This document shows, one piece after another, positions 16,803 through 25,157 of a stretch of DNA of 64,000 bases. The notes below the pieces were generated by a model. The model made no database searches. It was not told the DNA's origin and saw nothing but the letters and a program-made list of their open reading frames with translations. The stretch is from Candidatus Aalborgicola danicus (GTDB taxonomy: Bacteria > Pseudomonadota > Gammaproteobacteria > Burkholderiales > Burkholderiaceae_C), in the NCBI GenBank assembly GCA_016703945.1, contig JADJBC010000008.1, positions 124,001 through 188,000 of the forward strand, written 5' to 3'. The number at the start of each line of letters is the position of its first letter. The first letter of the stretch is position 1. The position numbers and the translations under genes were made by a program.

Positions 16803-17457
16803 GGGACTCTCTTTGGTTCGACGACACTGTATCGCGCTTGGCTTCCTGGCTGCCGCAGTGGGGCCTTTTCCGGCGCTGGCGGCCCAACCCCTGCCCCGCA
16901 CACAGACGATTCTGGTGGTGGGCGATTCTTTGAGTGCCGAGTATGGCCTCAAACGGGGCACCGGCTGGGTGGCGCTGATGGAACAACGTTTGATGACGGA
17001 AAAAATTTCGGCCAAGGTCGTCAACGCCAGTATCAGCGGCGACACCACATCGGGTGGGCGTTCCCGACTGGGGGTGCTACTGAAACAGCACCAACCCACC
17101 TTGGTGATTCTGGAGTTGGGCGGCAACGATGCGTTGCGCGGCCTGCCCCTGGACATGACCCAGGACAACCTGCAGGCCATGACGCGGGCCGCCCAGGGCA
17201 GTGGCGCCAAAGTTCTGCTCGTGGGGATGCAGGTGCCCCCCAACTATGGAACGGACTACGCCACGCGTTTTTCAAATTCATTTTCCAATGTTGCCAAGGC
17301 CAACAAGGCGGCCCTGGTACCGTTCATGCTCAAAGGGATCGCCGATGGCCCTGAAGCCCCTGGTTTTTTCCAGGGGGACCGCATCCACCCCAATGAAGCG
17401 GCGCACCCGCTGATCCTCAATAACCTGTGGCCAACCGTAAAGAAGCTGATTGCATGA
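16801..17457 (+). CDS. tesA: Periplasmic arylesterase / thioesterase I-like GDSL hydrolase
   Basis: A 218-residue SGNH hydrolase with an N-terminal signal peptide (cleavage near PALAAQ). Block I reads VVGDSLSAEYGL with the nucleophile Ser, block III GGNDALRGLP, and block V DRIHPNEAAH contains the Asp-His pair. E. coli TesA is the close functional model: a periplasmic esterase/thioesterase with lysophospholipase activity. The ATG used overlaps the start codon of the divergent ABC ATPase pseudogene within the palindrome CATG. An ATG four codons upstream is an alternative, and neither has a strong ribosome-binding site. The stop overlaps the next start (ATGA). Confidence 0.88.
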   Translation: MGLSLVRRHCIALGFLAAAVGPFPALAAQPLPRTQTILVVGDSLSAEYGLKRGTGWVALMEQRLMTEKISAKVVNASISGDTTSGGRSRLGVLLKQHQPTLVILELGGNDALRGLPLDMTQDNLQAMTRAAQGSGAKVLLVGMQVPPNYGTDYATRFSNSFSNVAKANKAALVPFMLKGIADGPEAPGFFQGDRIHPNEAAHPLILNNLWPTVKKLIA

Positions 17458-18542
17458 GTCTGACACTGTGGAGCGCAGCCGACGTGGTTGCCCAAATCGA
17501 TACCTTCGACACCGTCATCGACGCACGAAGTGAAGGTGAATATGCGCTGGACCATTTGCCGGGTGCGGTGAACTGGCCCACTCTGAACGACGAGGAACGC
17601 AAGCTGATAGGCACCCTGTACAAGCAGGTCAACCAGTTTGAGGCCAAGAAGCGCGGCGCGGCCTTGGCTGCGCGCAATATTGCCGGACACATCGAGCGTG
17701 AGGTGATTGAAAAACCCAAGGACTGGAAGCCGCTGGCCTATTGTTGGCGTGGCGGGAAACGCAGCGGGTCACTGTCCTTGATCCTCGACCAGATCGGTTT
17801 TCGCGTCGCCTTGCTGGAGGGCGGCTACAAGGCGTTTCGGGCCGCCATGTTGCAAGACATTCCGTTGCGGGTGCAGCCACTGCACTTTCAGGTCATTTGT
17901 GGAACAACCGGTTCTGGCAAAACCCGTCTGTTGCACGCATTAGCGCATGCAGGCGCACAAGTCTTGGACCTGGAAGCACTGGCAAGCCACCGCAGTTCGG
18001 TGTTGGGGGCCATTCCCGGCCAGCCACAGCCCACGCAAAAGCACTTTGATTCGCTGGTCTGGGACGCCTTGAGAAAACTGGACCCCAGCCATCCGGTCTA
18101 CGTGGAAAGTGAAAGCAAAAAAGTGGGCAACGTCGCCATTCCGACCTCTCTGGTGGAACAAATGCGCAACAGTCCTTGCCTGGACTTGAGTTTGCCCATC
18201 ACTGAGCGGGTCGCGCTACTGCTGGAAGACTACGATTTTTTCGTCACCGACCCGACGCACTTTTGTGAACGGCTGGAAGCTTTGACTGAAATTCGTGGCA
18301 AGGCCACGGTCTCTGCCTGGAAAGAGCTCGTCGTCAATGGTGGTGTCGAAACCGTGGTCCATGACCTGTTGACCCAACACTATGACCCCGTGTATTTGCA
18401 GTCCATGGCACGCAATTTTTCGCAGTACGCCCATGCACGGGCCCTAGAGCCACGTGACCGCAGTGTGGGCGCCATGCAGGAGCTGGCGGGGCAATTGGTC
18501 CAGGCCCCCCTGCATGCGTCAGTTATGTCTGGCGCTGGCTAA
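17454..18542 (+). CDS. mnmH: tRNA 2-selenouridine/2-geranylthiouridine synthase
   Basis: A 362-residue MnmH (SelU/YbbB). The N-terminal rhodanese domain has its essential cysteine in YCWRGGKRSGS at position 97, the same position as in the E. coli enzyme. The C-terminal part has a P-loop GTTGSGKTRLLHAL. The enzyme converts 2-thiouridine at the tRNA wobble position to 2-selenouridine through a geranylated intermediate, using selenophosphate from SelD. The start is set by the ATGA overlap with the esterase stop, where the MnmH sequence begins. No selD is in the window. Confidence 0.93.
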   Translation: MSLTLWSAADVVAQIDTFDTVIDARSEGEYALDHLPGAVNWPTLNDEERKLIGTLYKQVNQFEAKKRGAALAARNIAGHIEREVIEKPKDWKPLAYCWRGGKRSGSLSLILDQIGFRVALLEGGYKAFRAAMLQDIPLRVQPLHFQVICGTTGSGKTRLLHALAHAGAQVLDLEALASHRSSVLGAIPGQPQPTQKHFDSLVWDALRKLDPSHPVYVESESKKVGNVAIPTSLVEQMRNSPCLDLSLPITERVALLLEDYDFFVTDPTHFCERLEALTEIRGKATVSAWKELVVNGGVETVVHDLLTQHYDPVYLQSMARNFSQYAHARALEPRDRSVGAMQELAGQLVQAPLHASVMSGAG

Positions 18543-18724
18543 CCGGCGTTGGGATTTTGCGTTGGAGCGTTTTCGTCCGGTGCGCTGTCTTCGTCACCTG
18601 TAGAAGGTTCGTCGACAAGGCCATGCGCCTTGCGTTCATTTTTTTCCTTCAGCTTTTCTTCTTTTTTCTTCTTTTTTGCCAGTTCTTTCTGGCGTTTCTC
18701 GTAACCGTAATTGGGTGTTGCCAA
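18539..18724 (-). CDS. Short lysine-rich conserved protein
   Basis: A 61-residue protein with a strongly basic helical N-terminal half (KRQKELAKKKKKEEKLKEK) and an acidic, Pro/Asn-rich tail. Lys-rich miniproteins of this form are common in Burkholderiales but have no assigned function. They may bind nucleic acid. It overlaps the stop of mnmH by 4 bases, tail to tail. The coding call rests on the consistent composition and familiar pattern, not on a domain. Confidence 0.6.
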   Translation of the reverse strand: MATPNYGYEKRQKELAKKKKKEEKLKEKNERKAHGLVDEPSTGDEDSAPDENAPTQNPNAG

Positions 18725-18765
18725 GGTATGCTTTCTGTAGTTGCCGACACTTTACCATCGAAGCT

Positions 18766-19587
18766 TCAGGCTTCTGCCAATTCCGGCGGCCATTCGACTG
18801 CACCGCGATAGGCGTGCCAGGTTGCGTGACCCAACAATGGACCCGTCACCAGCAAGCCCAGCGCCCAGGGCATTAACAAGGACACAACCACCAAACCTGT
18901 GATCGTGGCCCCCCACAGCAGCATAACGGCCGTATTGTGGAAAAACACCTCAATGCTGGTAATCGCCGCAGAGATAGCATCCGTGTCCCGATCCAGAATC
19001 ATCGGGATGGAAACCACGGCAATGGAAAAAACCAGCACGGCAAAAGCGCCCCCCACGATGGTGTAGGCGGCAACAAACTCCCAGTTCTCCGGATTAAAGA
19101 CCGCCTGCATCACACTGCTGGTCGAAGGCATGCCGGTGTTGAAGAACACAGCGAAAACAACCAGCGATGCCCTGCCCCACAACAACTCCAGGACCAGTAA
19201 CACCAGGACCAGCATGGCCATGCTGCGCAGGTGCGAATCCCAACAGGTCAACGAAGCCCCCAGCTCGGGCTTCAAACCTTGTTCTCGCCTTCGGCTCACA
19301 TCGTAAAGTCCCATCGCCAGGAACGGCCCGAGCAACAGGCAGCCCGACGCGATGGACATGGTGTATTCCGGTTTGGAACGAAAAACGGCACCCAGCACCA
19401 TGGCCATCAGGCTAAACGACAGGCCATAAAAGAAGCTGATGCCGGGGTGGGCACACAGATCACGCCACCCAGCGACAAGCCAACGAAATGGATCAGCCAC
19501 ACCCAAGGGCCGGATGGTCTTGCGCGGCGCGTCAGACGGCGGCGGTATGTACGGTGGCGGGGTGTCTTGCGACGCGAGGTCAGTCAT
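18766..19587 (-). CDS. DUF2189-type integral membrane protein
   Basis: A 273-residue inner-membrane protein with about six hydrophobic segments. The cytoplasmic N-terminus is Pro-rich and leads into RPLGVADPFRWLVAGWRDL and PGISFFYGLSFSLMAMVLG, the conserved opening of DUF2189 proteins, with GPFLAMGLYDVSRRRE after the second segment. Function is unknown. It lies 52 bases downstream of metC on the same strand with no recognised functional link. Confidence 0.8.
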   Translation of the reverse strand: MTDLASQDTPPPYIPPPSDAPRKTIRPLGVADPFRWLVAGWRDLCAHPGISFFYGLSFSLMAMVLGAVFRSKPEYTMSIASGCLLLGPFLAMGLYDVSRRREQGLKPELGASLTCWDSHLRSMAMLVLVLLVLELLWGRASLVVFAVFFNTGMPSTSSVMQAVFNPENWEFVAAYTIVGGAFAVLVFSIAVVSIPMILDRDTDAISAAITSIEVFFHNTAVMLLWGATITGLVVVSLLMPWALGLLVTGPLLGHATWHAYRGAVEWPPELAEA

Positions 19588-19639
19588 GCCTACAGCCTAA
19601 CGGCTGAAAGCCCCACTGCCTATTGAGGAAAACACCGAA

Positions 19640-20845
19640 TCACCGCAAAGCGCTCAACGCGTGATCAATATCGGCCTGCAGGTCTTCGACGGCTTCCAGG
19701 CCTATGGCGAAACGGACAACGGTGCCTTCGGCAAGGTGCCTGGGCCAGACCGTGCGCATCGACGCCAGGTCATACGGAACGACCAAACTGATCGGGCCGC
19801 CCCAGCTGTAGCCCAAGCGAAACACACGCAGGGCATCACAAAAAGCGTCAACTTTTTGTGGGTCAAAACGCGCATCCAGAACGACGCTGAAGAGTCCCGC
19901 TGCACCCCCGGGGCCGTTCTTGCACAGGGCCTTCCAATGGGCGTGGCCAGGCGAATCACCCAAAGCCGGGTGCAGCACCTGCGCGAATTCCTCCCGGGTT
20001 TGACACCATTGGGCCAGGATCCGCGTCGTTTCATCGTGCTCCCGGTAGCGCAAAGGCATGCTGGGTAAAGACCGCAGCACGGCTTCGGCATCATTGGCAC
20101 CGACCCCCAATCCGAGCCGCATGTGTGCATGTTTCAGACGCAGGTGCAAACGGACATCTCGGGTAATGACACTGCCCATCAAAACGTCGCCGCCGCCGCT
20201 GGGGTATTTGGTCAGTGCGTGGACCGAGATATCCACGCCCAAGTTGTCAGAGACATCAGGAAGCAAATCGAACGGCTGAAAGGCCAAACCCGCACCCCAG
20301 GTGTTGTCCAAAGCCACCCACGCTCCGGCTTGTTTGGCAAGCTGCACCAGCGTGGGCAAGTCGGGAAACTCCAATGTGACCGAGCCCGCGGCTTCGACCC
20401 ACACCAGACGGGTGCGATCCGACATCTTGGTCGACAAGTCTGCCGGATCCATGGGATCGTAGGTTCGGTGGGTAATACCCCAGCCTTTGAGCTCGCCTTC
20501 TGCCAGCGCCTTGTTAGGGCTGTAGGCATTGTCGGGCAGCAGGACTTCATCACCCTGTTTCAGCAGCCCTAGTGCGACCAGCGCAACGGCCGACAGTCCG
20601 CTCGGAGCCAGCAGGCATTGCAACCCACCCTCCAAGGTACAGAGGCGCTCTTCCAACGCGTAGGTGGTGGGCGTCCCGTGCAGGCCGTAGGTGTAAGCGG
20701 ATTTGTCTTTCCATTCGCGGCTTCGCATGGCCGCGACTGAAGGAAAGAAAACGGTAGAAGCCTTAAAAACACCCGGTTGGGGTGCTTCAAACCCTTCCGG
20801 TGCACGGTAAGGGTGGTGAATGAGCGTCGTGATCGGCTGGGTCAT
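19640..20845 (-). CDS. metC: Cystathionine beta-lyase (PLP-dependent)
   Basis: A 401-residue Cys/Met-metabolism PLP enzyme that cleaves cystathionine to homocysteine, pyruvate and ammonia. Visible features: YGLHGTPTTYALEERLCTLE, the substrate-phosphate loop APSGLSAVALVALGLL, ALDNTWGAGLAFQP, and the PLP lysine in SVHALTKYPSGGGDVLMGS. The family's C-terminal RFAIGLEAVEDLQADID is intact. The ATG before TQPITTLIHHPYR is preferred, with AGGAAA upstream; the open frame extends 10 codons further without a ribosome-binding site. Confidence 0.93.
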   Translation of the reverse strand: MTQPITTLIHHPYRAPEGFEAPQPGVFKASTVFFPSVAAMRSREWKDKSAYTYGLHGTPTTYALEERLCTLEGGLQCLLAPSGLSAVALVALGLLKQGDEVLLPDNAYSPNKALAEGELKGWGITHRTYDPMDPADLSTKMSDRTRLVWVEAAGSVTLEFPDLPTLVQLAKQAGAWVALDNTWGAGLAFQPFDLLPDVSDNLGVDISVHALTKYPSGGGDVLMGSVITRDVRLHLRLKHAHMRLGLGVGANDAEAVLRSLPSMPLRYREHDETTRILAQWCQTREEFAQVLHPALGDSPGHAHWKALCKNGPGGAAGLFSVVLDARFDPQKVDAFCDALRVFRLGYSWGGPISLVVPYDLASMRTVWPRHLAEGTVVRFAIGLEAVEDLQADIDHALSALR

Positions 20846-20878
20846 AACCGAAGATTTCCTATTCTGTCGCCGCAAACC

Positions 20879-21403
20879 TCAAACACTCCACTTCTGGATC
20901 AATTGCTCAGGGCGCATGGCATCGTAGCTCTCGAACGGCTGGTGAATCCAGGGGTTGGTCGGCAGGAACTCCACCGAGTAGTCGGGTGATATTTTGGACA
21001 GGGCTTTGGTCCAGATCACGGCACTGCGCAGCTCGGTGATCGGTGCGTAGTCGTGTTTGAGTTGATGGATGACGGCATTAAGCGTGTGACCCGAATCGGC
21101 CAGGTCATCCACCAGCAACACACGGCCCGCGATTTCACCTTTCGGTGTGGTGATGAAACGGGCGATATCTAGGTTGCCCTGAACGGTTCCGGCGTCCGAC
21201 CGATAGGAACTGGTCGACATGATGGCCAACGGCTTGTCAAACACCCTGGAGAGAATGTCACCGGGTCGCAAGCCGCCACGGGCCAGGCACAGAATAGTGT
21301 CGAAATCCCAGCCTGACTGGTGAATCTTGATTGCCAGTTTTTCAATCAGGTTGTGGTATTCGTCATAGCTTACATAGAGGTGCTTGCCGTCTTCTGTCAA
21401 CAT
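20879..21403 (-). CDS. Hypoxanthine/xanthine-type phosphoribosyltransferase
   Basis: A 174-residue type I phosphoribosyltransferase with the PRPP-binding motif VLLVDDLADSGHTLNAV and an upstream LCLARGGLRPGDILS loop. Such enzymes salvage purine bases using PRPP. The C-terminal NPWIHQPFESYD is typical of the group annotated as xanthine/hypoxanthine phosphoribosyltransferase. Base specificity cannot be fixed from sequence. Its place next to purA (AMP synthesis) suits a purine-salvage role, and in this lineage it commonly follows purA. Confidence 0.87.
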   Translation of the reverse strand: MLTEDGKHLYVSYDEYHNLIEKLAIKIHQSGWDFDTILCLARGGLRPGDILSRVFDKPLAIMSTSSYRSDAGTVQGNLDIARFITTPKGEIAGRVLLVDDLADSGHTLNAVIHQLKHDYAPITELRSAVIWTKALSKISPDYSVEFLPTNPWIHQPFESYDAMRPEQLIQKWSV

Positions 21404-21411
21404 AATTTGCT

Positions 21412-21452
21412 CCTATATTTATAGCACACTACCCAATTGATTCGGGGGCTAG
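21412..21452 (+). repeat. Dispersed ~45-bp repeat, copy i (diverged, intergenic)
   Basis: It reads CTATATTTATAGCACACTAC followed by CAATTGATTCGGGGGCTAGA. The end and the TTTATAGC block match the family consensus, the middle is diverged. It fills the short gap between purA and the phosphoribosyltransferase gene. Confidence 0.5.
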
Positions 21453-21457
21453 ATACC

Positions 21458-22834
21458 TCAATCGGCGAGGTAGGGATGGCGCATCATGATGGTGTGGTCC
21501 CGGTCCGGGCTGGTGGACACCATATGGATGGGCACACCGGTGACCTGTTCGATGCGCTGCAGGTACAGGCGCGCGGCAACCGGCAACTTGTCGTACTGGG
21601 TGATGCCCACGGTGCTGTCGCTCCAGCCTTCCATGACCTCATAGACCGGTTTGCAGCGCTCGATGTCGTCCGCACCCATGGGCAAGATGTCGATCAAGTC
21701 GCCGTCCATTTCGTAGCCGGTGCACAGCTTCAGCTCCTTCAGGCCATCGAGCACATCCAGCTTGGTGATACACAGACCCGACAGGCCATTCACCTGGGCC
21801 GAGCGCTTCAGCAAGGCCGCATCAAACCATCCGCAACGGCGCGAACGACCGGTGGTCACGCCTTTTTCCGCGCCCACGGTGCTCATGTGGTAGCCGGGAG
21901 TGCCCGGCACTTCCCACTCCAGCTCGGTTGGGAACGGGCCACCACCCACCCGGGTGCAATAAGCCTTGGTGATACCCAGAATGTAGTGCAGCATGCCGGG
22001 GCCAACGCCAGAGCCTGCCGCGGCATTGCCAGCCACGCAGTTGCTCGACGTTACATACGGGTAGGTACCATGGTCTACGTCCAGCAGAGTGCCCTGGGCG
22101 CCTTCAAACAGCAGGTTGGCACCGTGGTTGTGCGCCTCGTTGAGCTCACGCGACACATCGGCCATCATGGGCTTGAGCAGTTCGGCGTGGCGCATGGCTT
22201 CGGCATACACCGCATCAAACTGCACCTGGCCATCTGCCATGTAGGGAGCCAGCGTGGGGCCGAAATCAAAAGCGGCGGACCCCAGGTAGCTGGTCAACAC
22301 GTGGTTGTGCAGGTCCAGCAGTTCGCGCAGCTTGGCAGCGAATCGCTCCGGGTACTTCAGGTCTTGCACGCGCAGGGCGCGGCGGGCAATTTTATCCTCG
22401 TACGCCGGGCCGATACCGCGACCGGTAGTGCCGATCTTGGCAGTGCCGCCCTTTTCGCGGAAGGCCTCGCGCGCCACGTCGAGTGCCGCGTGGAACGGCA
22501 GGATGAGTGGGCAAGCCTCGCTGATGCGCAGGCGGCCACGCACCTCCACACCCACCTTTTCAAGACCTTCGATCTCCTCGAACAGCTTGGCCGCCGACAG
22601 CACCACGCCATTGCCGATGTAACACTTCACAAAGGGGCGCATGATGCCGCTAGGGATCAGGTGCAAGGCCGTTTTGACACCATTGATGACCAGCGTGTGG
22701 CCGGCATTGTGGCCACCCTGAAAACGAACTACGCCCTGCGAGCTTTCGGTCAGCCAGTCGACCAGCTTGCCCTTGCCCTCGTCACCCCACTGGGTGCCGA
22801 CGACGACGACGTTGCGTCCTTTTGTTGTAGTCAT
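21458..22834 (-). CDS. purA: Adenylosuccinate synthetase
   Basis: A 458-residue PurA, which couples IMP and aspartate with GTP to give adenylosuccinate, the first committed step to AMP. The N-terminal GTP-binding motif GTQWGDEGKGKLVDWL holds the catalytic Asp, followed by GGHNAGHTLVI and GRGIGPAYEDKIARRALR. The ATG before TTTKGRNVVVVG is chosen: it gives standard family length, and the frame upstream only overlaps the end of hisZ. It follows hisZ by 11 bases in the minus-strand operon. Confidence 0.97.
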   Translation of the reverse strand: MTTTKGRNVVVVGTQWGDEGKGKLVDWLTESSQGVVRFQGGHNAGHTLVINGVKTALHLIPSGIMRPFVKCYIGNGVVLSAAKLFEEIEGLEKVGVEVRGRLRISEACPLILPFHAALDVAREAFREKGGTAKIGTTGRGIGPAYEDKIARRALRVQDLKYPERFAAKLRELLDLHNHVLTSYLGSAAFDFGPTLAPYMADGQVQFDAVYAEAMRHAELLKPMMADVSRELNEAHNHGANLLFEGAQGTLLDVDHGTYPYVTSSNCVAGNAAAGSGVGPGMLHYILGITKAYCTRVGGGPFPTELEWEVPGTPGYHMSTVGAEKGVTTGRSRRCGWFDAALLKRSAQVNGLSGLCITKLDVLDGLKELKLCTGYEMDGDLIDILPMGADDIERCKPVYEVMEGWSDSTVGITQYDKLPVAARLYLQRIEQVTGVPIHMVSTSPDRDHTIMMRHPYLAD

Positions 22835-22845
22835 GGTGATATTTC

Positions 22846-23994
22846 TCAGATAGCTTGTACAACCCACTGCCCGGCCGCCTGAAGCAGCTCGCGATCGCAA
22901 TGGAACTCATCGATTTCACTTTCGTGGCCTGGCAATACACAAACCACGGTTTCGCCCAGTCGTCGCAAGGATGCAATGGCTGCGCGCAACTCGGCAGCTT
23001 CGCCCCAAGGGGCACGGATGGCCGCACGCAAAGGCCTATTAGCCGCAACGCCAGACAGTGCCTTGATGTCCAGACTGAAGCCAACGGCTGGGCGTTTGCG
23101 CCCGAATACTTGACCGACCTGGTCATAACGACCACCACGTGCCAGTGCATCACTGGCACCAGGCGCATACATCGAAAACATCGCACCGCTGTAATAGGCG
23201 TAGCCGCGCATGTCCGCCAAGTCAAACGACAGACTGGCACCTTCGACATGGCTCGCAAGCCATTTCAAATGGGCCAAGGCTGTGTTGATCGCGGGCGTCT
23301 GGGGTAACACGCGTTGTGCTTCTTGCAGCACCGTTTCATCACCGTACAGCTGCAATAGAGCCAACAAGGCCTGTGCCGTGGCAGTGGGTGCATCAGCTAA
23401 GTGACGGGTCAGTTCAATGGCGTCTTTTGAAGCCAGTGCTGCATGAATGCCAGACAACTGATTGGCATCCAGAACCAGACCTTCCAACAACGACCGCACG
23501 ATGCGGGCATCTGCCATGTCAACACCGATAGAACCAATCTGAGTTTGCTTAAAAGCGTCCAGAGCCAAAGTCAATATTTCGAGGTCCGCCTCCAGCCCCG
23601 AGTGACCGTAAATTTCGGCACCAAACTGCAGCGGCTCGCGTGTGGCATGGGGCCCGCTGGGGCGGGTGTGCAGTACAGGCCCACAGTAACAAAGGCGCGT
23701 AACGCCTCGTCGATTGAGCAAATGGGCATCAATACGGGCCACTTGCGGGGTGCTGTCGGCACGTAAACCCATCATGCGCCCGGAGAGTTGGTCCACCAGT
23801 TTGAAGGTCTGCAAATCCAGTGCCTCACCGGTTCCCGAGAGCAATGACTCCAGGTGCTCCAACAGAGGCGGCATGACCAGCTCATAGCCATAACAACGCG
23901 CTATGTCCAGCAAGTCTCTACGTATTTCTTCGATGTGGCGCGCCTCAGAGGGCAGCACATCGGCAATGTGATCCGGCAAGACCCAGGCTGACAT
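22846..23994 (-). CDS. hisZ: ATP phosphoribosyltransferase regulatory subunit
   Basis: A 382-residue HisZ, a catalytically inactive paralogue of histidyl-tRNA synthetase that activates the short form of HisG in the first step of histidine synthesis. Class II synthetase-like motifs include ALDLQTFKLVDQLSGRMMGL (motif 2 region) and LRADSTPQVARIDAHLL. The C-terminal part AYYSGAMFSMYAPGASDALARGGRYD keeps the HisS-like loop. It stands between DUF2065/hflC and purA, its usual place in Burkholderiales. It is not a functional HisS and does not explain the missing hisS. Confidence 0.94.
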   Translation of the reverse strand: MSAWVLPDHIADVLPSEARHIEEIRRDLLDIARCYGYELVMPPLLEHLESLLSGTGEALDLQTFKLVDQLSGRMMGLRADSTPQVARIDAHLLNRRGVTRLCYCGPVLHTRPSGPHATREPLQFGAEIYGHSGLEADLEILTLALDAFKQTQIGSIGVDMADARIVRSLLEGLVLDANQLSGIHAALASKDAIELTRHLADAPTATAQALLALLQLYGDETVLQEAQRVLPQTPAINTALAHLKWLASHVEGASLSFDLADMRGYAYYSGAMFSMYAPGASDALARGGRYDQVGQVFGRKRPAVGFSLDIKALSGVAANRPLRAAIRAPWGEAAELRAAIASLRRLGETVVCVLPGHESEIDEFHCDRELLQAAGQWVVQAI

Positions 23995-24046
23995 GTGAAA
24001 GTGGGGGCTATTAAAACCGTGATTTTACCGGGCTTACCCGCCCATT

Positions 24047-24238
24047 TCAGGCGCTGATCCACCAAATCATCAGCAAGCCGGCCGTCATACTGAACAAAGC
24101 AAAAAAACGTATCTGCCCATCACTGAGCGACAGCAGTTGCGTGAACATACGGCGCCATCCGCCCGGTGACGCAAACGGGAAAAACCCTTCAATCACCAAC
24201 ACAAGGGCAATGGCCAACCAAATGGTGTCACTGCTCAA
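24047..24238 (-). CDS. DUF2065 family small membrane protein (YjeT-like)
   Basis: A 63-residue protein with two hydrophobic helices (IWLAIALVLVIEGFFPFA and FFALFSMTAGLLMIWWI) separated by the conserved basic turn WRRM. The length and pattern match DUF2065/YjeT, a small inner-membrane protein often encoded just after hflC. It lies 7 bases downstream of hflC. Function is unknown; association with the HflKC complex is only suggested by position. Confidence 0.85.
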   Translation of the reverse strand: MSSDTIWLAIALVLVIEGFFPFASPGGWRRMFTQLLSLSDGQIRFFALFSMTAGLLMIWWISA

Positions 24239-24245
24239 AGCTTAT

Positions 24246-25148
24246 TTACTTCTTGCCATTGGATGCTGGCGCTGCGCCACCCCGGAAAACCTTGAAAAAC
24301 TCAGAATTCGAAGGGTCCAGCACCATGACGTCCGACTTGTTGTTGAAACTGGCTTTGTAGACATCCAAGCTGCGGTAGAACTGCGCAAACTGAGGGTCAC
24401 GACCGAACGCCTCCGCGTAAATACGCGCTGCTTCTGCATCACCCTCACCTTTGATCTTCTGGGCGTCGCGGTAGGCGTTGGCAATTGTCACTTCACGTTG
24501 GCGATCGGCATCGGCCCGGATCTTCTCGCCCTCCGCTGCGCCAGTCGATCGCAATTCGTTGGCGACCCGCTTGCGTTCGGCTTCCATGCGGCGGTAAACT
24601 GATTCCGTGATCGCCTCCACATAGTCAACACGGGTGATGCGAACATCAACCACATCAACGCCCCAAGGTTTGGCTCCGCGAACTTTGGTGAGCACCTCCG
24701 CTTTGACGTCCGTCATCAAGTCTTCGCGCTTGAGCGACAGCAGTTCTTTAACTGTGCGTTTGTTGATCTCTTCCTGAAACGCGTTGCGCACGACCCGGTT
24801 GAGTTGGTTGGCACCAGCACCCTCGTTCAAGCCCACATTGCGGATGTATTCGGTGGGCTCGGAAATACGCCAACGTACATACCAGTCAATCACCACACGT
24901 TGTTTTTCAGCGGTCAGCATCGGTTCCGAATCCGTGCTGTCCAGAGTTAACAACCGTTTGTCGATATAGGAGACATTTTGAAACGGTGGCGGCAACTTGA
25001 AGTTCAACCCCGGTTCGGTAATCACTTCCTTGATCTGCCCCAGGGCGTACACGACGCCAAATTGCCGTTGGTCCACTACAAACAGGGTCGAACTCGCAAG
25101 GGCAATCAGCACCAAGATCGAAGAAAAAAACAATCCAATACGATTCAT
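24246..25148 (-). CDS. hflC: HflC, FtsH protease modulator subunit
   Basis: A 300-residue SPFH/prohibitin-domain protein anchored by one N-terminal membrane helix (IGLFFSSILVLIALASSTLF). It contains VDQRQFGVVYALGQIKEVI and the SPFH core through GVDVVDVRITRVDYVEAI, then a charged coiled region MEAERKRVANELRSTGAAEG. HflC pairs with HflK to form a large periplasmic cage around FtsH and limits its proteolysis. The gene is 9 bases downstream of hflK. Confidence 0.95.
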   Translation of the reverse strand: MNRIGLFFSSILVLIALASSTLFVVDQRQFGVVYALGQIKEVITEPGLNFKLPPPFQNVSYIDKRLLTLDSTDSEPMLTAEKQRVVIDWYVRWRISEPTEYIRNVGLNEGAGANQLNRVVRNAFQEEINKRTVKELLSLKREDLMTDVKAEVLTKVRGAKPWGVDVVDVRITRVDYVEAITESVYRRMEAERKRVANELRSTGAAEGEKIRADADRQREVTIANAYRDAQKIKGEGDAEAARIYAEAFGRDPQFAQFYRSLDVYKASFNNKSDVMVLDPSNSEFFKVFRGGAAPASNGKK

Positions 25149-25157
25149 GGGGAGCTC

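Noticed and set aside
21437..22882. A 481-codon open frame on the plus strand opposite purA
   Set aside because: purA has complete family motifs on the other strand. The plus-strand protein has biased, repetitive composition (His/Gln/Ala-rich) typical of a GC-rich antisense frame.
22846..23994. hisZ as the missing histidyl-tRNA synthetase
   Set aside because: The length (382) and motif pattern are those of the regulatory HisZ, which lacks aminoacylation residues and the anticodon-binding domain.
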